Assembly: GCA_902767355.1 (NCBI GenBank)
Contig: CACXHG010000077.1
Span: 1-25,938 of the forward strand
Direction: 5' to 3'
From: an uncultured Bacteroidia bacterium
Lineage (GTDB): Bacteria; Bacteroidota; Bacteroidia; Bacteroidales; UBA932
Length of the DNA stretch: 25,938 nucleotides
Positions 15,574 to 21,387 of this stretch are shown here, piece by piece (within the stretch, counting starts at the first letter, position 1; each line of letters begins with the position of its first letter). The notes under the pieces were generated by a model, which made no database searches, was not told the origin of the DNA, and saw only the letters and a program-made list of their open reading frames with translations. Both the position numbers and the translations under genes were made by a program.

Positions 15574-16732
15574 CTTTGCTGAGTTTTACCTTGTCGGCTT
15601 CTTTGAGGCCTTTGCTTATTGTCTGGAAAGGTCCGGTCACCACCAAGTCGCTCTGGAAAAGGCCGCCCGTGATTTCTACGCGGCTGAAATCCTGTATCCC
15701 GCAGCTTACCGGAACGCTGTGCACGCGGCCGTCTGCAGCCACTGTCCAGACCGTTTCCTGCCCGTCCCTTACCATTATCGCCTGCAAAGGTACGGTTAAA
15801 ATGTCATTTTTGGAACCGGTGTAGATTGTTACCGAGGCGCTCATGCCGGGTAAAAGCTTGATATTGCTTTGATTATCAATGCTTATCCTTATCTCGAAAT
15901 CGCTGCTGCCGACAATCTGACCGCTGCCGGAAGCGCTCACGGCAATTTTATCCACCGTGCCTTCGAGGATGCTGGACGGCGCGGCGTCGGGCCTGATCTG
16001 CGCCAGGTTGCCGGTGCTGACGCTGCAGATGTCGTTCTGCCCGAGCTGCACGACCAGTTCCATGCGCTCCAGATTGGCGATGGTCATAATCTCGGTGCCG
16101 GCCATGGTGCCGGTACCGACAACCCGCTCTCCGGCTTTGGCCCGAAGGGCGGTCACAATGCCGTCTATAGGCGCATACACCAGGGTTTTGGCCAGCTCGC
16201 TGCGGGCCGCCTCGAGATTGGCGCGGGCGGCGGCGACCTGAAACTCGCACTCCTGTTTCTGCGCCTGTGCGCAGTCGAAGGCTATCCTGGCCTCTTCCAG
16301 CTGCGAGGCGGGAGCGGCCTCGCCGGCGCACAGTTTTTCCAGCCGCTGCAACTGCTGCAGCTTGAGTTTCAGCTGGCCGTCCTGTACCTCTAGAGTTTTA
16401 AGCGCGCTCCCCAGGGCGGCCTGGCAGCGTGCGATAGAGTTCAGGTAGCTTTCCTGCTTGATTTTGAACAGCAGATCGCCCCGCTTTACCGTGTCGCCTT
16501 CGTCGAAATTGATTTCCATTATCTCTCCCGACACGTCGGGGGAAATGGTTACCTGGGTCACCGGCTGGATACGGCCGTAGGCCGAGGCTGTGCGGCTGAT
16601 GTCGCCTACTTGAGGATGGGCGGCCTCTACCACGGGCAGCTGGGATTTGCCGGTGGCCAGCAGCATTGCGCTCACAGCGGCGGCCGCCGCAGCCCAAAAC
16701 CACCATCTGTGCTTTTTAGCCTTTGATTGCAT
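15560..16732 (-). CDS. HlyD/MacA-type periplasmic adaptor of the peptide export system
   Basis: A 390-residue membrane fusion protein. The N-terminus is basic, followed by one membrane segment (about residues 10-28). The first half of the lipoyl/barrel-sandwich domain is at about 50-96 (VSGEIMEINFDEGDTVKRGDLLFKI split over the motif), a helical hairpin rich in Gln, Glu and Ala spans about 98-185, and the second half lipoyl motif is VYAPIDGIVTALRAKAGERV. A beta-barrel domain and C-terminal domain follow. The form is nearer to MacA/RND adaptors than to long-hairpin HlyD. It overlaps the TolC-like gene by 17 nt, and in this setting it probably links the C39 ABC transporter to the outer membrane channel. 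Confidence 0.9.
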   Translation of the reverse strand: MQSKAKKHRWWFWAAAAAAVSAMLLATGKSQLPVVEAAHPQVGDISRTASAYGRIQPVTQVTISPDVSGEIMEINFDEGDTVKRGDLLFKIKQESYLNSIARCQAALGSALKTLEVQDGQLKLKLQQLQRLEKLCAGEAAPASQLEEARIAFDCAQAQKQECEFQVAAARANLEAARSELAKTLVYAPIDGIVTALRAKAGERVVGTGTMAGTEIMTIANLERMELVVQLGQNDICSVSTGNLAQIRPDAAPSSILEGTVDKIAVSASGSGQIVGSSDFEIRISIDNQSNIKLLPGMSASVTIYTGSKNDILTVPLQAIMVRDGQETVWTVAADGRVHSVPVSCGIQDFSRVEITGGLFQSDLVVTGPFQTISKGLKEADKVKLSKDAQR

Positions 16733-18014
16733 CTTCGTAAAACTCCATTATCTTCTTTTGAAACAAGTATTTGCACCACGCCTGGGCCAGGGCGCACCGG
16801 CTGCGGGCAAGGTCTTCGCAGGCATCGATCCACTCCGATGTTGAGATAGTCCCGCTCTCGTATTCTGCCGTGGCGCACTCAAAACGCTTTAGGTAGAGTT
16901 CTTCGCTGCAGATGGCTGCCAGCAGCTGCACGTGCAGTGTGCGGCAATCCTGCTCCAGCTGGGCCAGCTCGTTTCTGCTCTGATCCAGAGCCTGTTGCAG
17001 CTGTATCCTGCTGGCGGACAGGTCTGCCCTTGCGGCGGCGACCGCAGCGGCGCCTTTGCCGGCGTTGAATATCGGAACCGAAAGGCCGAGGGATATGGAC
17101 GGGTTGTGGTTGTTTTCCAGCTGCTGCCGGAATGTGGCTGCCGCCGCGTCGCTGTAGTATGTCCCGTATGCGGCAGACACTGACAGTGACGGCAGCAGGG
17201 AACCTTTTGCAACCTTCAGCGCCAGTTCGGCCGCCTTTAAACTGTGCCTGGCCGCTGCCACCGCCGGCATTGCGTCTGCCAGGGCGTGGATACCCTCGGC
17301 GGGAGGCTCGCTCGCAGGGGGCGGGAGCAGGGTGTCCGTGGCAAAACTTTCGCCGCAGCCGGTCAGGGCCTTCAGCTTCACTAGCTGCATGTTCTCCCTG
17401 GCGGAGGCGTCGGCTATCTGGGATTGTATTTCGGCCATCTTGGCTTCCATCTCCAATATCCCGCTCCGCGTGGCTGCGCCCGCTTCCACTTCCAGAGTGA
17501 GCCTCGCGGCCTGTCCCTCCATCGCCTTTAGGCTCTCGCCGAGACGGCTGCGCTCCAGCCTGGCGAGTATGTTTCCCAGATAGGCCCGGGCCACTTCTGC
17601 CTTGACTTCGGCCTCTATGCGACGGGCATTGTCGCCTTCGGCGAGCAGCAGCTGCCGCTTCAGGCGTACCGTGTTGATTGATGTGAAACCGTCGAACAGT
17701 GAAAACGATGCGCCGACAGAGCCGCTCGTCTGTCGCGTAAGCCGGTTCTTGACAATGACAAGTTCCTGCATATCGACGCTTCGTCCCCAATTGTAGTACT
17801 GGTTGGCATATAAATTAAGGGTAGGGAGCAGTTCCGCCTCGGATTGTAAAAGCTCTGTGCGGCTCTTGTCGCAAGCGATCCTGCCGAGGAGAATTTCAGG
17901 GTTGCGCTGCAGGGCAAGGCCGATGCAGTCATCCAGGCCGAGGGTCCGTGTCTGTCCCTCAAGCGCCAAGTCGGCGGCTGCAAGCATCAGGCAAATTAAA
18001 ATCAGTCGTTTCAC
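16716..18014 (-). CDS. TolC-type outer membrane efflux protein
   Basis: A 432-residue outer membrane efflux protein with a signal peptide (about residues 1-20, MKRLILICLMLAAADLALEG) and the two-fold repeat typical of TolC. The first repeat starts LGLDDCIGLALQRNPEILLG and the second lies around LKAAELALKVAKGSLLPSLSVSAAYG. Long helical stretches rich in Ala, Glu and Leu form the periplasmic barrel. The start codon is GTG at 18014, preceded by a strong Shine-Dalgarno GGGAGG five bases away. The gene begins 28 nt after the 59-residue peptide gene and overlaps the adaptor gene, so it is part of the export operon. Confidence 0.92.
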   Translation of the reverse strand: MKRLILICLMLAAADLALEGQTRTLGLDDCIGLALQRNPEILLGRIACDKSRTELLQSEAELLPTLNLYANQYYNWGRSVDMQELVIVKNRLTRQTSGSVGASFSLFDGFTSINTVRLKRQLLLAEGDNARRIEAEVKAEVARAYLGNILARLERSRLGESLKAMEGQAARLTLEVEAGAATRSGILEMEAKMAEIQSQIADASARENMQLVKLKALTGCGESFATDTLLPPPASEPPAEGIHALADAMPAVAAARHSLKAAELALKVAKGSLLPSLSVSAAYGTYYSDAAAATFRQQLENNHNPSISLGLSVPIFNAGKGAAAVAAARADLSASRIQLQQALDQSRNELAQLEQDCRTLHVQLLAAICSEELYLKRFECATAEYESGTISTSEWIDACEDLARSRCALAQAWCKYLFQKKIMEFYEDAIKG

Positions 18015-18019
18015 TGCTC

Positions 18020-18025
18020 CCTCCC
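18020..18025 (-). promoter_or_regulatory. Shine-Dalgarno site deciding the GTG start of the TolC-like gene
   Basis: The minus strand reads GGGAGG five bases before the GTG at 18014. Strong Shine-Dalgarno sites are uncommon in Bacteroidales, and this one supports the GTG start. Confidence 0.6.
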
Positions 18026-18042
18026 TTAAAAATCCATGGATA

Positions 18043-18222
18043 CTACAGTACTGCAGGCTCTGCCTGAGGCTCCTTGGCTGAGAACAGCCTTACGATGCAG
18101 TTCACCAGAAAGCCTATGGCATAGCCGATGTAATAGAGCGCATTCTGTGCGTTTTTGTCGGCGCCGCCCACTATGCTGCAGCTTTCACGGGCGGAAATAA
18201 TGTCCAGATGATAGGTTTTCAT
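18043..18222 (-). CDS. double-glycine leader peptide, predicted secreted peptide 2 (59 aa)
   Basis: A 59-residue gene. The leader MKTYHLDIISARESCSIVGG (residues 1-20) ends in a Gly-Gly site with Glu at -8 and Ile at -4, as in substrates of C39 peptidase transporters. The predicted mature peptide has 39 residues. It contains an aromatic, hydrophobic helix-like segment (NALYYIGYAIGFLVNCIVRL) with a GxxxG motif (Gly33, Gly37), a single Cys42, and a Pro/Ala-rich tail. Net charge is near zero. A Shine-Dalgarno AGGAGG lies 7 nt upstream and overlaps the stop of the preceding peptide gene, which supports translation and coupling. The transporter is encoded upstream and TolC downstream. A bacteriocin or pheromone role is inferred. 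Confidence 0.82.
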   Translation of the reverse strand: MKTYHLDIISARESCSIVGGADKNAQNALYYIGYAIGFLVNCIVRLFSAKEPQAEPAVL

Positions 18223-18229
18223 GGCCGGC

Positions 18230-18235
18230 CCTCCT
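18230..18235 (-). promoter_or_regulatory. Shine-Dalgarno site of peptide 2, overlapping the peptide 1 stop
   Basis: The minus strand reads AGGAGG seven bases before the ATG at 18222, and its first two bases are part of the TAG stop of the 64-residue peptide gene. This suggests coupled synthesis of the two peptides. Confidence 0.6.
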
Positions 18236-18428
18236 ATTTCTTGAAGTTAAAGCCGTCCTTGATGCCCTTGATCAACTGGGGTACATAGTCGTCCAGGAAT
18301 TCCATCACCTTGCGGATAATGGTAATGATGTCGGACAGATTGAATTCCGCGGCTACGCCACCGCAAATGCACAGTTCGGAAGAATTCAATCCCTCCAGAG
18401 CTGATCCACTAAATCTTTTTTCTTCCAT
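18234..18428 (-). CDS. double-glycine leader peptide, predicted secreted peptide 1 (64 aa)
   Basis: A 64-residue peptide whose leader (residues 1-24) contains LEGLNSSELCICGG. This is a double-glycine leader close to the LSxxELxxIxGG consensus but with one residue fewer between ELC and GG. Cleavage after Gly24 would release 40 residues that look like an amphipathic helix (FNLSDIITIIRKVMEFLDDY, then PQLIKGIKDGFNFKK). There is a GxxxG motif at Gly55-Gly59, and the mature part has about six acidic and six basic residues, so near-zero net charge. Two Cys are in the leader and none in the mature part. The start is 70 nt after the C39 transporter stop and 11 nt separate its stop from peptide 2. No modification enzyme is nearby. 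Confidence 0.85.
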   Translation of the reverse strand: MEEKRFSGSALEGLNSSELCICGGVAAEFNLSDIITIIRKVMEFLDDYVPQLIKGIKDGFNFKK

Positions 18429-18498
18429 AATACAAATAGTTTTAAGTTTCCCTGCAGATTGAGGGGTGTGCAGAGTTCACCCTGATATGAATGCGCAT

Positions 18499-20565
18499 TC
18501 ACATTTGAATCAGATTGTCTGCAATGGGGACCTCGTCGGCCTTGTGGGTAATCATTATGATGGTAGTATTGCGTTCTTTGTTAAGCCTGCCGATGGCCTG
18601 CATCATCAGCTGCTGCGAGGCGGCGTCCAGGGAGTTCGTGGCCTCGTCCAGGATGAGTATGTCCGGCTGGCGGTAAAGGGCGGCGGCTATGGCGATGCGC
18701 TGCTTCTGCCCTCCGGAGAGCCGGCAGCCCGACTCGCCGACCATGGTCATCAGCCCGTTGGGGAGCTCTTTTATCAGGCCGTCCAGCCCCAGTTCCACCA
18801 GCAGATAGGCGATGCGCTCCAGGTCGTAGTCCCGCTTGCTGCCGCTTATGTTGTAGAGTATGGTGTCGTCCAGCAGGCGTACGTCCTGGGGTACTATGGT
18901 CACCTTGCGCCGCCACTGGCGCAGGTCAAACATGCCTATGTCGCAGCCGCCGAAGCTTATGCGGCCCTTCGTGGGGGCATACAGCCGCATTGCCAGGGCC
19001 GCCAGGGAACTCTTGCCGCAGCCGCTGCGGCCCTTGATGGCCGTGATTTTGCCGGCTGGAATCACGGCGCTGAAATTCTCCAGCAGATTCAGCGAGCCGG
19101 GATAGCAGAAGCTGATGCCGTCGAACACCAGGTCGTGCTGCCCGTCGGGGACATCGCAACCTTCGCGGGGTTCTTCTTCCAGGTCCATCACTTCGAAGAG
19201 CCTCTCGGAGGCAATCTTTGTCTGGCTGATGAGATTGCTGGACGAAACCAGCTGTGCCAGCGGGGCAGAGAAAAACGATGTGATGGCGTAGAAGCCCACC
19301 AGTGTGCCCACGCTCATCTGGCCCCTGAGAATCACCAGCGAGCCGGCCGACAGCAGCACCACGGTGAGCATCCGGGACGCCGTTTCGGCCGTGTAGGAAT
19401 ATCTGCCGGCTGCGCGTCCCCCGCGGAACATTTTGTCGCACAGGGACATATATTGTGCGGTGATGTTCCTGGACGCTTCCTTCTCTGCAGTGGCGTATTT
19501 GACGCTCCTGACGGCGGAAATGCCTTCTACGCACTTCTTTTCAAAGGCGGTGCTGCCGGCGACGATTTCTTTGTTGAACTTGCCGGCAGCCTTCGAGGCC
19601 AGGCAGAAGATGACGGTATAAACCGGCACGAAAGCGGCTGTAAGAAGCGCCAGCTTCCACTGAAAACTGAACATCAGCACAAAGGCCGTCGCCAGGGTGA
19701 AGACGCTGATGACTATCGACGGGATGCCCTCTGTGACAAAGCGTCGTATGGTATATGCATCGCCTATGCGGGAGTTGATCTCGCCGGCGCCACGGATGTT
19801 AAAGAAAGCCACAGGCAGACGGAAAAGATGTGAAATGTAGGTGTTGATGATTTTAATGTCAATACCTGTGGCTGCGGACAACAGAGTGTTGGTCCTGAGG
19901 TTACCGATTATTAAAGCAAGAATAGAAAGGGCGGTCATAATAAGCGCGGGGCCTATTATCCGGTAACTGTCTCCAGTGGGGATTACTTTGTCGATAAAGT
20001 ACTGCAGGAAAACCGAGAAGCTGATGCCGATCAGGATGTAGCACAGTGCCAGCAGGGTAGAGGCTACTATCTGGCTGCCGCAGAGCGAGAATATCTGGCC
20101 CAGCCTGGTTTTCAGGGGGAGGGTTTTATCGCCCGGGCGGAAGTCTTCGGTGGGCGAAACCAGCACCAGGTAGCCGCTCCAGAGGCTGCGCAGCCTGTCG
20201 CGGACCAGCCGCAAGATTTTGCCTTCGGCGGGGTCCATGATTTCGGCCGTCTGGTCGTCGTAAGAGCAGAGCACCACGAAGTGCGGATCGCCTTCTTCCG
20301 TGGCGGTGTGCAGTATGGCCGGCAGTCTGTCGGGGTCTATCGAGTCCAAGTCCTTGGTGCTGGACTTGCAGGGCGTCGCCGCCAGATTGATGCTCTCGCA
20401 GGCGTCCGTTATCCCTTTTATAGTAGTGCCCTGGGCAGAGGCGCCGCAGGCCTGCCGTATGCTTGCCAGCGGCAGCGCCAGACCCCAGTAGCGGGCCACT
20501 GAGGCGATGCAGGCCACTGCGCAGTCGGTGGCGTCGTGCTGTTTGATAGGCTGTACTTTTTTCAT
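18499..20565 (-). CDS. peptidase domain-containing (C39) ABC exporter
   Basis: A 688-residue PCAT-type exporter that cleaves double-glycine leaders and exports the released peptide. The N-terminal C39 peptidase (about residues 1-145) has QHDATDCAVACIASVARYWG, with Gln9 and catalytic Cys15, then PHFVVL (His95) and MDP (Asp111). Six membrane segments span about 165-440. The ATPase domain has Walker A GRSGCGKSS (about 511-519), LSGGQKQR (616-623), Walker B ILILDEATNSLD (from 636) and the H-loop MITHK (His674). It ends at ADNLIQM, some tens of residues earlier than many relatives, but all ATPase motifs are kept. The two peptides at 18043-18428 are the obvious substrates. Confidence 0.95.
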   Translation of the reverse strand: MKKVQPIKQHDATDCAVACIASVARYWGLALPLASIRQACGASAQGTTIKGITDACESINLAATPCKSSTKDLDSIDPDRLPAILHTATEEGDPHFVVLCSYDDQTAEIMDPAEGKILRLVRDRLRSLWSGYLVLVSPTEDFRPGDKTLPLKTRLGQIFSLCGSQIVASTLLALCYILIGISFSVFLQYFIDKVIPTGDSYRIIGPALIMTALSILALIIGNLRTNTLLSAATGIDIKIINTYISHLFRLPVAFFNIRGAGEINSRIGDAYTIRRFVTEGIPSIVISVFTLATAFVLMFSFQWKLALLTAAFVPVYTVIFCLASKAAGKFNKEIVAGSTAFEKKCVEGISAVRSVKYATAEKEASRNITAQYMSLCDKMFRGGRAAGRYSYTAETASRMLTVVLLSAGSLVILRGQMSVGTLVGFYAITSFFSAPLAQLVSSSNLISQTKIASERLFEVMDLEEEPREGCDVPDGQHDLVFDGISFCYPGSLNLLENFSAVIPAGKITAIKGRSGCGKSSLAALAMRLYAPTKGRISFGGCDIGMFDLRQWRRKVTIVPQDVRLLDDTILYNISGSKRDYDLERIAYLLVELGLDGLIKELPNGLMTMVGESGCRLSGGQKQRIAIAAALYRQPDILILDEATNSLDAASQQLMMQAIGRLNKERNTTIIMITHKADEVPIADNLIQM

Positions 20566-20603
20566 AATAATGACTCTCTTTCGCCGTTTGACATTTAAAA
20601 GAT

Positions 20604-20705
20604 GGAGAGGGCCGCTTCCCGCGGTGCCGGAACCTTGTCCGGGCCATTACCCACTATAGTGCCGCAAAAGGCCGGCGCTTGCGGGAAGCGACGCTGCCGC
20701 TCTCC
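20604..20705. repeat. 102-nt imperfect inverted repeat, possible structured leader RNA
   Basis: The plus-strand arms are GGAGAG+GGC+CGCTTCCCGC (20604-20622) and GCGGGAAGCG, ACGCT bulge, GCC, one-base bulge, CTCTCC (20681-20705). They give 19 paired positions in three blocks. Inside are CCGGA-ACCTTG-TCCGG, the palindrome CACTATAGTG, and GGCCGGC. The element ends 38 nt before the transporter start, so it would be in the 5' leader of the export operon. It could be a regulatory RNA, a palindromic intergenic repeat, or part of a cvpA terminator; there is no strong U-tract. Confidence 0.6.
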
Positions 20706-20746
20706 GTTGTTTGTCCGTCTGCACAAGATCTTCCCTTCTTCGAGTG

Positions 20747-20754
20747 CAAAGATG
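20747..20754 (-). promoter_or_regulatory. possible promoter -7 box of the peptide-export operon
   Basis: The minus strand reads CATCTTTG followed by CA, one mismatch from TAnnTTTG, with TTTTTG about 15 nt upstream, shorter than the usual spacing. If used, the transcript would carry the 20604-20705 inverted repeat in its leader. Confidence 0.35.
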
Positions 20755-20830
20755 GGGTGTCAGACGGCCCAAAAACGAGTCATTTTCTCAAAAGTTTGGC
20801 CCTTGGCCTACGGAAACGGAAAAACTTTTT

Positions 20831-21316
20831 TTAAAAAAGTGATTTCAAATATGGAAACACGTTTTGAACGAGAGTCAAAAGCGGCTTGTAGAAGCGTGAT
20901 TCCTCGATTTTCTCTTTTGGAAGGAATTCTACCAGCTGATTGGCCGAATCTACCATGTAAACGATTACGCCGATTAAAAGCGCCGATGTGGCCAGCGCCA
21001 GCGCCAGCCCCAGCAGCCGGTTGAGCCATCCCAGCATAGCTATGCTCAGGACCTTTTCCAGCAGCTTGCCTGCAAGGTTCAGAACCAGGGCTACCGCTAT
21101 GAATATCAGGGCAAACGAGATGGCCTTTATCCAAAAGGGTTCTACTTTGATTCTTTGCTGCAGCCAGGCGCCTACGGTATCCGAGAAGCGCAGGGCGAGC
21201 ACTATCCCGCCGGCAACCACGGCCAGCGCCACCAACTGACGGATGAAACCGTTTTTCAGACCCAAATAGACCGCCGGAAGAAAGCAGGCCAGAATCACTA
21301 TGTCTATTGTTCCCAT
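20831..21316 (-). CDS. CvpA family membrane protein
   Basis: A 161-residue inner membrane protein with four predicted membrane segments (about residues 4-20, 28-44, 64-82 and 102-122). It opens with IDIVILACFLPAVYLGLKNGFIRQL, a good match to the CvpA family start, in which a first membrane helix is followed by a G-x-x-x-G-x-x-R/K turn. E. coli CvpA is linked to colicin V production and envelope stress; the molecular role is not settled. It is adjacent to the peptide-export operon but separated by 265 nt and is probably a core gene here. It is divergent from ileS. Confidence 0.9.
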   Translation of the reverse strand: MGTIDIVILACFLPAVYLGLKNGFIRQLVALAVVAGGIVLALRFSDTVGAWLQQRIKVEPFWIKAISFALIFIAVALVLNLAGKLLEKVLSIAMLGWLNRLLGLALALATSALLIGVIVYMVDSANQLVEFLPKEKIEESRFYKPLLTLVQNVFPYLKSLF

Positions 21317-21337
21317 TTGATGCTATTTTCGGATAGG

Positions 21338-21345
21338 CAAATTTA
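21338..21345 (-). promoter_or_regulatory. putative cvpA promoter -7 box
   Basis: The minus strand reads TAAATTTG, a full match to TAnnTTTG, 21 nt before the cvpA ATG. No -33 TTTG is visible at the usual spacing. Confidence 0.5.
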
Positions 21346-21356
21346 GCAAATAATAT

Positions 21357-21364
21357 TATCTTTG
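21357..21364 (+). promoter_or_regulatory. putative ileS promoter -7 box
   Basis: TATCTTTG followed by C is a very typical Bacteroidales -7 element. It lies 23 nt before the preferred ileS start at 21388. A clear -33 element is lacking. Confidence 0.55.
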
Positions 21365-21387
21365 CCCCTTCATAAATGAGAATAAGT

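Noticed and set aside
18489..18500. Perfect palindrome GAATGCGCATTC at the end of the exporter gene
   Set aside because: A 12-nt palindrome overlapping a stop codon can arise by chance. I found no second copy or promoter beside it to support an operator.
20566..20603. Ten-codon frame MSNGERESLL ending over the exporter start codon, as a leader peptide
   Set aside because: It is very short, has no run of regulatory codons and no ribosome site; likely chance.
20820..20850. A/T palindrome around the cvpA stop (ACTTTTTT/AAAAAAAGT) as a terminator
   Set aside because: The stem is only A-T pairs and overlaps the stop codon, so stability is too low for a confident call.
20831..21316. cvpA as immunity or production factor of the neighbouring peptide system
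   Set aside because: CvpA-family genes are widespread core genes, and this one is separated by 265 nt and has its own promoter box. The name comes from a colicin V phenotype in E. coli and is not evidence of a link.
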